This document shows, in pieces, positions 1-9,003 of a stretch of 64,000 nucleotides of DNA. The DNA is taken from the NCBI RefSeq assembly GCF_016132545.1, contig NZ_CP066167.1, positions 2,073,001-2,137,000 of the forward strand. Reading direction: 5' to 3'. Both the position numbers and the translations under genes were made by a program. This stretch comes from Spongiibacter nanhainus (GTDB lineage Bacteria > Pseudomonadota > Gammaproteobacteria > Pseudomonadales > Spongiibacteraceae). Position 1 is the first letter of the stretch; each line of letters opens with the position of its first letter. A model generated the notes under the pieces. The model was given only the letters and a program-made list of their open reading frames with translations, searched no databases and was not told the DNA's origin.

Positions 1-38
1 TTACCCACAATATGTTTGCCAATCAGTAAGTAGCGCGC

Positions 39-1742
39 ATGGACCACAGTGATATCGTCTCCCGCCTGCGGGACGCCACCGTTCAGCTCACTGCAGCTGG
101 TGCGCCCTTTGAAATTGTCACTGGCGCCGATGGGCTGAAGCGCTACCGCCAGGCTCCGGCCTCGATGCGGGAGCTTATCGACCAGGGCCGGCAGTTCGGC
201 GACGCCGAGTTTCTTGTCTACGCCGGGCAACGCCGGTCCTTTGGAGAGTTTTTTCAGCGGGTCGATGCCCTCGCCCATCAATTAGTCCATACCCTAAATG
301 TCACAGCTGGGGATCGGGTGGCCATCGCCATGCGCAACTACCCCGAGTGGATGGAAGTCTACGCGGCCGTGGTCTCACTGGGCGCCGTGGTGGTACCGCT
401 GAACTCCTGGGGCAAGGCCAGGGAGCTACACTTTGGACTGGAAGACAGCGGCGCCGTGGTGGTGTTCTGCGATGGGGAGCGCTATCGCTATATCGCCGAC
501 GCCCTGCCCACTTTGGGCTGCCGAGCGGTGTTGGCCCGAATTGATGACAAGGCCGCGCCCGGCACTAACACCATAGAGTACGAGGCGCTGTTGGCACCGG
601 CCCTGGGGCAGCCGATGCCGCCGTCCTTCAATGATGGCGGCGACCATCTTGTCCAAATTATGTACACCTCCGGCACCACCGGCACCCCCAAGGGGGCGAT
701 GTCCAGCCACGACAATATTACTCAGGCGATTGTGAATTTCGAGTTCCACGCCATCTGTTCTGCCATGGCCAATCCCGGCGCCGTCGAGGTCATGATGAGC
801 TCCGGGCACCCTCCCAGCACGCTGCTGGCGGTGCCATTGTTCCATGTCTCGGGCTGCTACGCGGCGTTTCTGCTCAATCTCCGGGGCGGCCGCAAGCTGG
901 TCATGATGCACAAGTGGGATCCGCAAAAAGCCATTGAGCTGATCGCCGATGAAAAGATCACAATATTTAGTGCCGCTCCCACCATGGTGGAATCTCTGCT
1001 GAAACACCCCAGTTTCCACAATGCAGATACCAGCAGTCTATTCTCGCTGGGCGGCGGTGGCGCCGCCTGCCCACCGGCATTCAAACAGGCCATAGAACAG
1101 CACCTGCCTCGCTCCTATGTAGGAACCGGTTACGGAATGACCGAAAGCAATGCCACATGCGCAAACTGCACTGGCGAGGCCTACCTTTACAAGCCCAATA
1201 GCGCCGGCACACTGTCGCCGATAGTGGATTTCCAAACTCGCAGTGAGGATGGTCGCATCCTGTCCGATGGCGAGAGCGGTGAAATCTGGCTGCGCAGCGC
1301 CACCAATATACAAGGTTACTGGCAGCGCACCCGAGCTAACGACGAACTGTTTGTCGACGGCTGGATGGATACTGGCGACATTGGCTATATCGACGATGAG
1401 GGTTTTGTCTTTGTGGAGGGTCGCAGTAAGGACCTGATAATCCGCGGTGGTGAGAATATTTACCCGGCCGAGATCGAAGCCTGTCTCAGTGAAATGACCG
1501 AGGTACAAGAGGCAGCCGTCATTGCCCTGAATGACCCGCACTACGGACAGGTCCCGGGCCTGGTAGTGAAACTACGCGACGGCGAGTCTCTGGCTGAAGG
1601 CGATATCAGTCACTTTCTCGGTGACCGATTAGCGGCCTTCAAACTGCCCAAGTACATCTGGTTGCGGGAGGCTCCCCTGCCCCGCAACCCCGCAGGCAAA
1701 GTTCTTAAAACTGAGTTACAGGCTACCTACAAAACCGCTTGA
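39..1742 (+). CDS. Acyl-CoA synthetase, class I adenylate-forming (AMP-binding)
   Basis: A 567-residue AMP-dependent ligase of the acyl-CoA synthetase family. It is expected to activate a carboxylic acid as acyl-AMP and pass it to CoA in the cytoplasm. Visible motifs are the phosphate-binding loop YTSGTTGTPKG at residues 209-219, GYGMTE in the middle of the protein, the hinge region TGDIGYIDDEG followed by GRSKDLIIRGGENIYPAEIE, and the catalytic lysine in NPAGKVLK near the C-terminus. Length is normal for fatty or aromatic acyl-CoA ligases. The substrate cannot be read from the sequence. The ATG at 39 lies near the window edge and only a weak ribosome site is seen, so a start further upstream is possible. 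The next gene follows within about 60 bases on the same strand. Confidence 0.88.
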   Translation: MDHSDIVSRLRDATVQLTAAGAPFEIVTGADGLKRYRQAPASMRELIDQGRQFGDAEFLVYAGQRRSFGEFFQRVDALAHQLVHTLNVTAGDRVAIAMRNYPEWMEVYAAVVSLGAVVVPLNSWGKARELHFGLEDSGAVVVFCDGERYRYIADALPTLGCRAVLARIDDKAAPGTNTIEYEALLAPALGQPMPPSFNDGGDHLVQIMYTSGTTGTPKGAMSSHDNITQAIVNFEFHAICSAMANPGAVEVMMSSGHPPSTLLAVPLFHVSGCYAAFLLNLRGGRKLVMMHKWDPQKAIELIADEKITIFSAAPTMVESLLKHPSFHNADTSSLFSLGGGGAACPPAFKQAIEQHLPRSYVGTGYGMTESNATCANCTGEAYLYKPNSAGTLSPIVDFQTRSEDGRILSDGESGEIWLRSATNIQGYWQRTRANDELFVDGWMDTGDIGYIDDEGFVFVEGRSKDLIIRGGENIYPAEIEACLSEMTEVQEAAVIALNDPHYGQVPGLVVKLRDGESLAEGDISHFLGDRLAAFKLPKYIWLREAPLPRNPAGKVLKTELQATYKTA

Positions 1743-1797
1743 GGCCGCTGTGCCCGCTGCTAGAATCGGAGGATCACCCGGCGACGGCGAATCAAGC

Positions 1798-2223
1798 ATG
1801 AAATTATTCTCTCAAAAGCGCGCCCAGCGCATTTTGGATGAAGGGGCGGAAAAAACCGACCAGCAAGCCCTGGAAGAGGCGCTCAACAAACGGGAGCGCA
1901 TACTCGATAAAGTCGTTCACAGCGCGTCATTGGCACCCTATCTGGAGCAGGTCAAAACCCTGTTCGCGCTGATACAGGACTATGTTAAAGGCAGCTACCG
2001 AGAAATCCCCTGGTGGTCAATCGGCTCGGTGGCCACTGCCCTCCTTTACATTTTTATGCCGCTGGATGCGATTCCCGACTTTATTCCGGTAGCCGGTTTC
2101 CTGGATGACGCGGTGGTACTGAAGTTGTGCCTGGACCTGATTGGCAAGGATCTGGATAAATACCGGCAATACAAAACGACGACGCTGAAACCAGAAGAAG
2201 ATGCAACGCCGCCAGACGCCTAG
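1798..2223 (+). CDS. YkvA-like DUF1232 membrane protein
   Basis: A 141-residue protein with the DUF1232 (YkvA) signature: a hydrophobic segment followed by MPLDAIPDFIPVAGFLDD, in which the P-x-D-x-IPD-x-IP and DD residues are the family hallmark. The first half is charged and helical, then one or two membrane-associated segments follow (about residues 65-115). The function of the family is unknown. I start it at the ATG at 1798 (MKLFSQ) rather than the in-frame GTG at 1750, because the extra 16 residues are low in homology-like character. GGAGG at 1768 is, however, rather far upstream of this ATG, so the start is not certain. Confidence 0.8.
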   Translation: MKLFSQKRAQRILDEGAEKTDQQALEEALNKRERILDKVVHSASLAPYLEQVKTLFALIQDYVKGSYREIPWWSIGSVATALLYIFMPLDAIPDFIPVAGFLDDAVVLKLCLDLIGKDLDKYRQYKTTTLKPEEDATPPDA

Positions 2224-2273
2224 TTGCTGCCAGTTTGCGGTATCGCCCCCTACACCGCAAAAAAGACGTTTCT

Positions 2274-2708
2274 TTACGCGACTCTGACATCCAAATCGAG
2301 GTGGACGTCAGCATTGAGCGAGTTGCTCACCAAACAATGCTGTTCCGCCTTTTCCAGCAGCTTCAGGGCCTTGTCGCGCTGCCCCTCGTCGGCAATGGTC
2401 AAGCAAACCCGCTGATCAAAGCGGGTGAATTGCATGCTGCGCTCAACTTTATCCAGCACACCGGTAACCTCGCAGTCGAGTTTTTGCCATTCAAAGCGGG
2501 ATGCCTGAGCAATGGCCTTAAAAGACAAAATAAAACAATTAACTACGGCTGCGCACAGCAGGCTTTCCGGCGACCATTGATCGCCGGGGCCGTCAAACTC
2601 CGCCGGCGCGGCCACAGTCAGGGGCGGCAGATTGGTGGCGGTATTAGCGACATTGGGGCCATTGTCTGCGGCAGCACTGACGCTGTAGTGATGGGGTAGA
2701 TTCTGCAT
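2274..2708 (-). CDS. OsmC/Ohr-family peroxide-reducing protein
   Basis: A 144-residue OsmC-like protein. These are small cytoplasmic dimers that reduce organic hydroperoxides with two cysteines. Both expected cysteines are present: C58 in the helix AAVVNCFILSF and C125 in KAEQHCLVSNSL, with the PESLLCAAV motif that precedes the first in the family. The gene lies 10 bases downstream of a Bcp-type peroxiredoxin on the same strand, so the two probably form a peroxide-defence operon. It is closer to the general OsmC-like (YhfA-type) group than to classical Ohr, judged by eye only. Confidence 0.85.
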   Translation of the reverse strand: MQNLPHHYSVSAAADNGPNVANTATNLPPLTVAAPAEFDGPGDQWSPESLLCAAVVNCFILSFKAIAQASRFEWQKLDCEVTGVLDKVERSMQFTRFDQRVCLTIADEGQRDKALKLLEKAEQHCLVSNSLNADVHLDLDVRVA

Positions 2709-2718
2709 GGTGTACTCG

Positions 2719-3213
2719 CTAGCTCAGGCCTAATTCATCGATTAATGCCAATACATCGTCGTGATGGGTCTTGGTCTTGACCTTATCCATGACGTGCTTG
2801 AGGCGCCCGTCTTTGCCAATTATGAAGGTGGTGCGGAGGATGCCGTCGAACTCCTTGCCCATAAATTTTTTAGGCCCCCACGCGCCGTATTTGTCAGCGA
2901 TGGCATGACCATCATCGGACAACAGCGTGAAGTTGAGAGGCGCTTCTTCTTTTTTGGGGTTTTCTTCGAATTTTTTGAGTTTATCGACCGGGTCGGGGCT
3001 AACACCCAATACCACGGTGTCTTTCTTTTCAAAGGCCTTGTAACTGTCGCGAATACCGCAAGCCTGAACGGTGCAACCCGGTGTTTTGGCCTTGGGGTAA
3101 AAGTACAAGACCACATTCTTTTTACCTTTGAAATCTTTCAGGCTCACTTTTTTACCGTTTTGATCCGGTAGCGTGAAAGCGGGAGCGAGGTTGCCAACTT
3201 TGGGGAATGCCAC
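2719..3213 (-). CDS. bcp: Thioredoxin-dependent peroxiredoxin, Bcp/PrxQ type
   Basis: A 164-residue peroxiredoxin of the Bcp/PrxQ class, which reduces hydrogen and organic peroxides using thioredoxin. The peroxidatic cysteine C47 sits in TPGCTVQACGIRD and a second cysteine, C52, five residues later is the resolving residue typical of atypical two-Cys Bcp proteins. The fold elements FYPKAKTPGCT and the late FIIGKDGRLKHV are recognisable. The insert KKFEENPKKEEAPLNF is slightly lysine-rich. Start ATG at 3213 has GGAG (AGAAGGAGAGACC) upstream. It is the first gene of a probable pair with the downstream OsmC-like gene. Confidence 0.9.
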   Translation of the reverse strand: MAFPKVGNLAPAFTLPDQNGKKVSLKDFKGKKNVVLYFYPKAKTPGCTVQACGIRDSYKAFEKKDTVVLGVSPDPVDKLKKFEENPKKEEAPLNFTLLSDDGHAIADKYGAWGPKKFMGKEFDGILRTTFIIGKDGRLKHVMDKVKTKTHHDDVLALIDELGLS

Positions 3214-3267
3214 GGGTCTCTCCTTCTAGTTTGAAATCTTGTTCACTGACTGTGCAGCGAGTAGCAG

Positions 3268-4692
3268 TTACGACGTTTGATCGTCCTCATCAATATCCGA
3301 CAGATCCGATTCCAGATCGGCGCGCTCTGCCAAGCGCTGGGGCAGTGTTTTTTTGACCTTGGCACCCAGTGCCTCGAGGCGCCCAACCCGGCCCACCAGG
3401 TTGCCGCGACCCCGAGTTAAGCGATCCAGGGTCTTTTCATAGGCGTCCCGGCTGCGGCCCAGGTGTTTGCCAATATCCTCTAGGGACTCGAGCACCAGGG
3501 CAAACTGATCGTGCAGGCCCCCGGCCTCCTTGGCGATTTTTTCGGCGTTCTGGTTTTGCCGCTCGTAGCGCCAGATGCTTTGTACTGTGCGCAGGGTCGC
3601 CAACAAGGTGGTGGGGCCGACCACAATGATATTCTGCTCATACGCTTGCCGAAACACATCTGGATCGTGTTCAAAGGCTGCCATAAAGGCCGCCTCCACC
3701 GGAATAAAAATAAACACAAAATCCAGTGAGCGGATTTCCTCTATATGCTGGTAGGCCTTGGTGCTCAAACCACTGACGTGATTTTTGATAGATTGGATGT
3801 GCTCCCGCAGCGCCAGCTGTCGGTCACTGTCCAGTTCGGCGCTGCAGTAACGCTCATAGGCCACCAGTGAGACCTTGGCGTCGATGACAATATCCTTGTT
3901 ATCGGGCAGGCGTACAATCACGTCCGGTTGGCGACGGCGACCGCTGTCGTCGGTAAAGCTGACCTGAGTCTCGTACTCGTGGCCCTTTCTAAGACCGGAT
4001 TCCTCAAGCACCCGCTCCAGTATCACCTCGCCCCAGTTGCCCTGGGCCTTATTGTCGCCCTTTAGCGCCCGGGTCAGGTTTTGCGCTTCCCGGCTGATGC
4101 TGTGATTCATCTCCTGCAGGCTTTTTAACTGCTCCCTGAGCTCGCCCCGCTGACGGTTCTCGGTGTCGTAAATGTGGTCCACCCGTTCCCGAAACGCTTT
4201 AAGCTGTTCTTTGAAGGGTTGCAGGGAGGTTTCCAGGGCACTGCGGCTGCTCTGTTGCAGGCGCTGGCTTTTCTCGTCAAAGATGCGATTGGCCAAGCTT
4301 TCGAATTGTTCGGTGAGCTGCTTTTTGGCATCGCTGAGCAGGGTAATTTGTTCGTCAGTGGACTTTTGAAGGTGGCGGTAATCGCTTTCCTGTCGCGCCA
4401 GCTGTTCCCGCAATGCTGAGAGCTTTTCGGCCGCGTCTTTCTCCTCTTCCCGGCTCCGGGCCAATGCCTCACTATCCTGTTGTTGCTGGGTTTGGGCGAC
4501 CGCCAAGTCTCTCTGCTCGCGCTCCCGGAGTTGCTGAAGCTCAGTCAGTTGGGTATCCAGAGTCGCCTTTTCACGCTGCCATTCACGTTGGGACTGGCGA
4601 TTCCAGCGCGCTTGAATAAGCACACCGACGACTAAGCCAAGCAATAGAAAAGCGCCCGCCAGAGCGGCGGGTAATAGTAGTTCTCCAGTCAT
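3268..4692 (-). CDS. rmuC: RmuC-family DNA recombination protein
   Basis: A 474-residue RmuC protein, known in E. coli to limit DNA inversions at short inverted repeats and thought to contain a nuclease-like core. An N-terminal membrane anchor (about residues 4-26) is followed by a long Gln/Glu-rich coiled coil (about 30-200). The conserved core includes GNWGEVILERVLEESGL, the PD-(D/E)xK-like stretch DIVIDAKVSL and the FVFIFIPVEAAF strand, and an acidic tail follows. Length agrees with the family. The start overlaps the stop of the upstream PhzF gene by 4 bases (ATGA), indicating translational coupling. Confidence 0.92.
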   Translation of the reverse strand: MTGELLLPAALAGAFLLLGLVVGVLIQARWNRQSQREWQREKATLDTQLTELQQLREREQRDLAVAQTQQQQDSEALARSREEEKDAAEKLSALREQLARQESDYRHLQKSTDEQITLLSDAKKQLTEQFESLANRIFDEKSQRLQQSSRSALETSLQPFKEQLKAFRERVDHIYDTENRQRGELREQLKSLQEMNHSISREAQNLTRALKGDNKAQGNWGEVILERVLEESGLRKGHEYETQVSFTDDSGRRRQPDVIVRLPDNKDIVIDAKVSLVAYERYCSAELDSDRQLALREHIQSIKNHVSGLSTKAYQHIEEIRSLDFVFIFIPVEAAFMAAFEHDPDVFRQAYEQNIIVVGPTTLLATLRTVQSIWRYERQNQNAEKIAKEAGGLHDQFALVLESLEDIGKHLGRSRDAYEKTLDRLTRGRGNLVGRVGRLEALGAKVKKTLPQRLAERADLESDLSDIDEDDQTS

Positions 4693-5597
4693 TGAGGTTT
4701 GCGTATCTTCCCTTCAGCTACTACAACAGCGTCCCCGCCCACTTTAACTTCCAAAGGCGCGGTTTCGCTACGGGCAAATTCCACTTTCAGCAAACTTTGC
4801 CGGCGCTGCTGCATACCTCGCTCTACCCACAAGCTGTGGGTGCCTGTGGCCAATGTCTGGGTCTGGCACAGGTAGGCCGCAAAGGCCGGCACAGCGGCCC
4901 CCACGGGAGGATCGTCGTGATCTGCAATTTGGCCGCCGACTAATCGCAAGTGAAAGTCTGCCTGGGGATTTTCGGTCTCGCTGCAATAGACCAGTATTTC
5001 GTTGACCGGCACCGAGGAGGCGCTGCTCTGAGCCCAGGATTCAGCGTTGTACCGGGCGCGATACAACGCCGCCATACTGCGCAGCGGTACCACCAGATAC
5101 GGGGTATCGCAGCTGACAAACAGGGGACGGGATTTCACTTGTTCAAGGTCCTGTTCCCCAAGGCCGAGAATACCCTGTAACTCGCTATAATCGGGCACAT
5201 AGCGATCAATGCTGGGCTCCACAGAACGGGTCAGCTGAGTCTGCAGCCCGGTCTCGGTGTGCGCCAGTGTCACCGACAAAGTCTGCCCGTGCTGAAGAAA
5301 ACTAACGTGGGTCGTATCAGTCTGAGGCAAGGCACCGATATGGGCCAGGGCATAGGCCGCCGCAACAGTGGTATGGCTGCCAATATCTTTTTCCGACAAC
5401 GGCGAGAACACCTTCAACTCTGCGGCGCAGCCCTGGCTTCCCGGTAGCACAAATACCGTCTCACTCTGATTCATCTCCCGAGCCAGACTTTGCATCTGCC
5501 CTTCATCGAGCTCTCCGGCCCGAGGAAATACCGCGATTTGAGCGCCGCTAAAAGGTTGATGGGTAAATACGTCGACCAACAAAAATGCGCATTCCAT
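4689..5597 (-). CDS. PhzF-family isomerase-like protein
   Basis: A 302-residue PhzF-family protein with the two-lobed diaminopimelate-epimerase-like fold. The N-terminal signature VDVFTHQPFSGAQIAVFP and the glutamate in MNQSETVFV (the catalytic acid of PhzF) are present. DIGSHTTVAAAYAL replaces the usual GHAT/GHPT glycine-histidine motif, and VGGQIADHDDPPVGAA carries the second lobe. The reaction of most members outside phenazine synthesis is unknown and no phenazine genes are near. It is co-transcribed with and overlaps rmuC. Confidence 0.85.
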   Translation of the reverse strand: MECAFLLVDVFTHQPFSGAQIAVFPRAGELDEGQMQSLAREMNQSETVFVLPGSQGCAAELKVFSPLSEKDIGSHTTVAAAYALAHIGALPQTDTTHVSFLQHGQTLSVTLAHTETGLQTQLTRSVEPSIDRYVPDYSELQGILGLGEQDLEQVKSRPLFVSCDTPYLVVPLRSMAALYRARYNAESWAQSSASSVPVNEILVYCSETENPQADFHLRLVGGQIADHDDPPVGAAVPAFAAYLCQTQTLATGTHSLWVERGMQQRRQSLLKVEFARSETAPLEVKVGGDAVVVAEGKIRKPQ

Positions 5598-5725
5598 GAC
5601 AGACCCTCGTCGTTATTGTTGCCTTAATGCTAGTAGACCCGAGCCATTTTAGGTAGCCCGGATCAGCGCAGGGTCAGGAAACCGCTGCACAAGCTGGCAA
5701 AGCCTGATGAATCAGCACAGGTTCC

Positions 5726-6292
5726 CTAAATTTTTGACGGCTTGTGACCGGTGTGCTCCGCCCATAGGGGGCCAGGCTTGGTCACCCGAATCGGGTAGTG
5801 ATGTTTTTGACGGTCTGCAAAGAAGTCCACCAAGACGTCGGTCACGATGGGAAACGCCAGCTCGCTCCAGGGAATCTCGTCTTCGGCAAAAAGCCGGGAT
5901 TCCAGGCTCTCTGGCCCAATACCAAAATCACCGACCAAATCGGCGCGGTAAAACACATAGACCTGATTAATGTGGGGAATATCAAACAAGCGGTAGAGCT
6001 GCTCGTTCTCGACGGTCGCGGCGGCTTCTTCCCGGGTCTCCCGCAGCGCGCCCTCCAACATGGTTTCGCCGTTTTCCATATAGCCGGCGGGTATGGTCCA
6101 GAAACCGTGGCGGGGTTCGATGGCGCGGCGACACAGCAGCACCTTGTCGCCGGCTACCGGCAGGCAGCCAACGACAATGCGGGGGTTTTGGTAATGAATA
6201 ACGTCGCACTGACGGCAAATATAGCGGTGGCGATCATCTCCAGCGGGTACTTCAAATACCACAGAGGCACCACATTCACTGCAAAACTTCAT
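5726..6292 (-). CDS. Nudix hydrolase with N-terminal zinc ribbon
   Basis: A 188-residue Nudix hydrolase. An N-terminal zinc ribbon is formed by two CxxC pairs (FCSECG and ICRQCD, residues 4-28). The Nudix box follows as GYMENGETMLEGALRETREEA, matching G-x5-E-x7-RE-x2-EE, but with Ala in place of the late glycine. Such enzymes hydrolyse nucleoside diphosphates linked to another group. The zinc ribbon recalls NudC-type NADH/capped-RNA pyrophosphatases, but the SQPWPFPxS specificity motif of NudC is absent, so the substrate is open. The gene stands alone, with about 130 bases of non-coding DNA on the phzF side. Confidence 0.87.
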   Translation of the reverse strand: MKFCSECGASVVFEVPAGDDRHRYICRQCDVIHYQNPRIVVGCLPVAGDKVLLCRRAIEPRHGFWTIPAGYMENGETMLEGALRETREEAAATVENEQLYRLFDIPHINQVYVFYRADLVGDFGIGPESLESRLFAEDEIPWSELAFPIVTDVLVDFFADRQKHHYPIRVTKPGPLWAEHTGHKPSKI

Positions 6293-6348
6293 CGCCCGGG
6301 AGGACTCCTGTTGTTATCCGTGCGCCGGCGCACGGATATCCAACTCCG

Positions 6349-6825
6349 CTACCGCAACGCTTTGTAACGACCGCCCTGAAAAACCAAAGGCCTGCCGTTG
6401 GGTCGGCAGTCCATCTCCAGGACTTCGCCCACCAATATTATATGATCTCCGCCATCATAGCGCTGCCAGATATCGCATTCAAAACTGGTTAACGCCCCTC
6501 TCAATACGGGCACGCCGGTTTTACCGATGCGAAAGTGCTCGGGGTTGAGTTGGTGGTCGTCTTTCTTGGAGTATTGATTAGACAGGTGTTGCTGGTCTTC
6601 GCATAGCACATTGACCCCAAAGCGTTTGGCCGCAGCAAAGGCCTCGTAGCATTCCGAATCGTTGCGCAAGCTCCACAGCAGCAGCGCCGGGTCCAGAGAC
6701 ACCGAGGCAAAGGAGTTGACCGTCATTCCAAAGGGGGCGACGCCCGGTGGGTTGGCAGTAATCACACATACGCCGGTGGTGAATTGGCCCATGGCGTCGC
6801 GGAATGCTCGGGGATCAAAATTCAT
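6349..6825 (-). CDS. Flavin reductase-like domain protein
   Basis: A 158-residue protein of the flavin reductase (FMN-binding split-barrel) family. It begins MNFDPRAFRDAMGQFTTGVCVITA and continues with GMTVNSFASVSLDPALLLWSL, the classic FMN/FAD-binding stretch, and ends in GGDHIILVGEVLEM. Such proteins supply reduced flavin to a monooxygenase or bind FMN themselves. I chose the ATG at 6825 because AAGGA lies 8 bases upstream and homology-like sequence begins there. The longer in-frame reading to 6966 adds 47 residues of non-conserved character. No monooxygenase partner is adjacent. Confidence 0.88.
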   Translation of the reverse strand: MNFDPRAFRDAMGQFTTGVCVITANPPGVAPFGMTVNSFASVSLDPALLLWSLRNDSECYEAFAAAKRFGVNVLCEDQQHLSNQYSKKDDHQLNPEHFRIGKTGVPVLRGALTSFECDIWQRYDGGDHIILVGEVLEMDCRPNGRPLVFQGGRYKALR

Positions 6826-7025
6826 AACGGTCCTTTTTATGGCTTTGGTATTATCGCTTTGGTCATTGAGGCTTGTGTTTTGGCTTTTTGGGGTCGGTAG
6901 CCTCACCGCCGGTGATTGCCAGGCAATCGTTGGAACTGCGCCATTATACACCCGCGATTGGCGCAAAAGCCTGCCCCTCTCCTCGTCCTTCTGGGTGACA
7001 GATGGGCTAAAAACCGTGTTTCAGA

Positions 7026-7490
7026 TCAAGGTGTGGACCAGCGTTCAAGAGCCTCAGCGTCACTGTGGCGGGCATCGACCCAGCGGCTGCTGCCGTCGGC
7101 CAGTAGCTCTTTCTTCCAAAACGTGGCTTGGGATTTCAGGTAATCCATAATGAAGTCACAGGCCTGAAAGGCGCTGTGGCGGTGTGAGGTACAGACACCG
7201 ACAAAGACAATTTGCTGCTGGGGCAAAATCTCGCCGACCCGGTGCACTACCGTGGCGGCGATCAAACCGAAGCGCTGTCGAGCCTGCTCGAGGATTTCCT
7301 CGATGCAGCGCTCCGTCATACCGGGGTAGTGCTCGAGGGTCATGGCCCGAACGTCGCTCCCCTCGTTGGTGCTGCGCATGGTGCCGATAAAATGCACCAT
7401 AGCGCCGATGTGATCGGAATTGGCCAACAGCGAGCGGCTTAGCTCACCGACATCAAAGTCGGCCTCCTGTACCCGCACCTCGAAGCTCAT
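7026..7490 (-). CDS. moaE: Molybdopterin synthase catalytic subunit MoaE
   Basis: A 154-residue MoaE, the large subunit of molybdopterin synthase, which uses the MoaD thiocarboxylate to put the dithiolene sulfurs on precursor Z. Family motifs are HFIGTMRSTNEG near the N-terminus, LEHYPGMTE, VVHRVGEI, VFVGVCTSHRHSAF, and the substrate-pocket lysines in DYLKSQATFWKKE. The ATG at 7490 (MSFEVRV) is preferred over a longer reading that would overlap moaD in another frame. It is the last gene of moaC-moaD-moaE, 5 bases after moaD. No moaA or mogA is seen in this window. Confidence 0.95.
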   Translation of the reverse strand: MSFEVRVQEADFDVGELSRSLLANSDHIGAMVHFIGTMRSTNEGSDVRAMTLEHYPGMTERCIEEILEQARQRFGLIAATVVHRVGEILPQQQIVFVGVCTSHRHSAFQACDFIMDYLKSQATFWKKELLADGSSRWVDARHSDAEALERWSTP

Positions 7491-7495
7491 GGGCT

Positions 7496-7741
7496 CTAGC
7501 CTCCGGTCACCGGCGGGAAGAAGGCGACTTCGTCGCCAGGTTCGACCTGACGCTGGTCGTGGGCGACCCCTTGATTGACGGCACAGATCAAATTGTCCTG
7601 CTCCAAGGCTTCGCGCCATGCACCCTGGCTGTGGGTAATAAGCGCCTGCTTGAGCTCGGCAACCGTGCAGGCTGGTATATCCAGCTCCAGCCCGCTGCTA
7701 CCCAGTTGCTCCCGCAGTTTGGCAAAGAACAAGACCTTCAC
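7496..7741 (-). CDS. moaD: Molybdopterin synthase sulfur carrier subunit MoaD
   Basis: A ubiquitin-like sulfur carrier of 81 residues that ends in the diagnostic FFPPVTGG, whose terminal glycine is thiocarboxylated. The N-terminus [14 protein letters not shown] matches the usual MoaD start. I place the start at the GTG at 7741, which overlaps the moaC stop codon (GTGA) and has GAGG about 8 bases upstream. An in-frame ATG at 7762 inside moaC would add seven residues. Tight overlap with moaC and a 5-base gap to moaE indicate translational coupling of the synthase subunits. Confidence 0.92.
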   Translation of the reverse strand: MKVLFFAKLREQLGSSGLELDIPACTVAELKQALITHSQGAWREALEQDNLICAVNQGVAHDQRQVEPGDEVAFFPPVTGG

Positions 7742-8235
7742 GCTTTGGCCTCGGCTTGCCATTCACCGGAGCGGCCGCCGGATTTACTAAGCAGCCGAAT
7801 GCCACCAATTTCCATGCCCTTATCCACGGCTTTACACATATCATAAATAGTCAGCGCCGCTACAGAGACGGCGGTCAGGGCCTCCATCTCCACGCCAGTC
7901 TGGGCGGCCAACTTGCAACGAGCGGCAATGCGAACTTGGTTATTAGACTCGTCGAGCTCAAAGTCCACCTTCACCGAAGACAGCATCAAAGGGTGGCAAA
8001 GGGGTATCAGATCGCTGCATTTTTTTGCCGCTTGAATACCGGCAATCCGCGCCACCGCCAACACGTCACCCTTTTTGTGATCGCCCCGGGCAATCAGCTC
8101 CAGAGTCTGGGGCAACATGGTCACCACGCCCTCGGCCTCGGCAATACGCTCGGTGACGGCTTTTTCCGTCACATCCACCATCCGGGCGTTGCCACCGGCA
8201 TCGAAGTGGGTCAGTTGATCGCCTGTGCTACCCAT
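7738..8235 (-). CDS. moaC: Cyclic pyranopterin monophosphate synthase MoaC
   Basis: A 165-residue MoaC, which converts the MoaA product to cyclic pyranopterin monophosphate, the first stable intermediate of molybdenum cofactor synthesis. Motifs are [35 protein letters not shown], the LIPLCHPL active-site histidine region, and [24 protein letters not shown]. The ATG at 8235 lies 8 bases inside the end of the upstream metallo-beta-lactamase gene. A longer frame to 8277 adds only non-conserved residues. The product is probably needed by the molybdenum hydroxylase at 16449-19123. Confidence 0.95.
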   Translation of the reverse strand: MGSTGDQLTHFDAGGNARMVDVTEKAVTERIAEAEGVVTMLPQTLELIARGDHKKGDVLAVARIAGIQAAKKCSDLIPLCHPLMLSSVKVDFELDESNNQVRIAARCKLAAQTGVEMEALTAVSVAALTIYDMCKAVDKGMEIGGIRLLSKSGGRSGEWQAEAKA

Positions 8236-8896
8236 AGCGACTGCCCACAAAAGGGTTAGTTTGTTTTTCCTGGCCAAAGGTGGAGGTTGGCCCGTGGCCG
8301 GGGATAAAAGTGATGTCGTCCCCCAGAGGCCAAAGCTTGTCTTTGATGGAGCTGATCAGCGCGCCGTGGTCGCTCATCGGAAAGTCAGTGCGGCCAATCG
8401 AGCCCTGGAACAGCACATCGCCGACGATGGCCAGTTTGCTGGGCTGGTGGTAAAACACCACGTGACCCGGGGTGTGCCCCGGGCAGTGAATCACCTGCAG
8501 GGTTTGCGCGCCCAACTGGACAGTATCGCCGTCCTCTAGCCATTGATCGGGGGTAAAGGGATCGGCGTGGGGAAAGCCCATCATCCGGCAGTTTTCAGGC
8601 AGCTGATCGATCCAGAACTTGTCGGCTTTTTCCGGACCGATAATTTTAACGCCGTATTTTTGCCGCATCACATCGGCAGCGGCGCAGTGGTCCATATGGC
8701 CGTGGGTGAGAAAAATCACCTCCAACTCGCCGCCCATCTGCTGCATGCCCGCTTCGATGCGATCCAAGTCACCGCCGGGATCCACCACAGCGAGTTTCTT
8801 GGTCTCTGCACACTGCAAGATGGAACAATTTTGTTGGAAGGCGGTGACCGGTACGACACCGCATTTCAAACCGCTTTCACTGGCTGTACTACTCAA
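8228..8896 (-). CDS. MBL-fold hydrolase, glyoxalase II-like
   Basis: A 222-residue metallo-beta-lactamase fold protein of the glyoxalase II-like group. The zinc ligands are visible in HGHMDHCAA (HxHxDH), in [12 protein letters not shown] and in [12 protein letters not shown] near the C-terminus, with an aspartate in [19 protein letters not shown] bridging the metals. Members hydrolyse thioesters such as S-lactoylglutathione or persulfides. This short form without the C-terminal glutathione-binding domain cannot be assigned a substrate. It overlaps moaC by 8 bases, so it may share its transcript, though a direct role in cofactor synthesis is not known. Confidence 0.86.
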   Translation of the reverse strand: MSSTASESGLKCGVVPVTAFQQNCSILQCAETKKLAVVDPGGDLDRIEAGMQQMGGELEVIFLTHGHMDHCAAADVMRQKYGVKIIGPEKADKFWIDQLPENCRMMGFPHADPFTPDQWLEDGDTVQLGAQTLQVIHCPGHTPGHVVFYHQPSKLAIVGDVLFQGSIGRTDFPMSDHGALISSIKDKLWPLGDDITFIPGHGPTSTFGQEKQTNPFVGSRYG

Positions 8897-9003
8897 AGCG
8901 CTATGCCCTTATCGACTAAATCAAAGTGTCTATGATAATGGACAAGGGCCGGTCCGGGATAGGCCAAAGGTGGCGAGGCGCCGGCAAGGAAAGGAATAAA
9001 GCT

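Noticed and set aside
426-1019. 197-residue minus-strand frame inside the acyl-CoA synthetase gene
   Set aside because: Antisense shadow with no recognisable motif.
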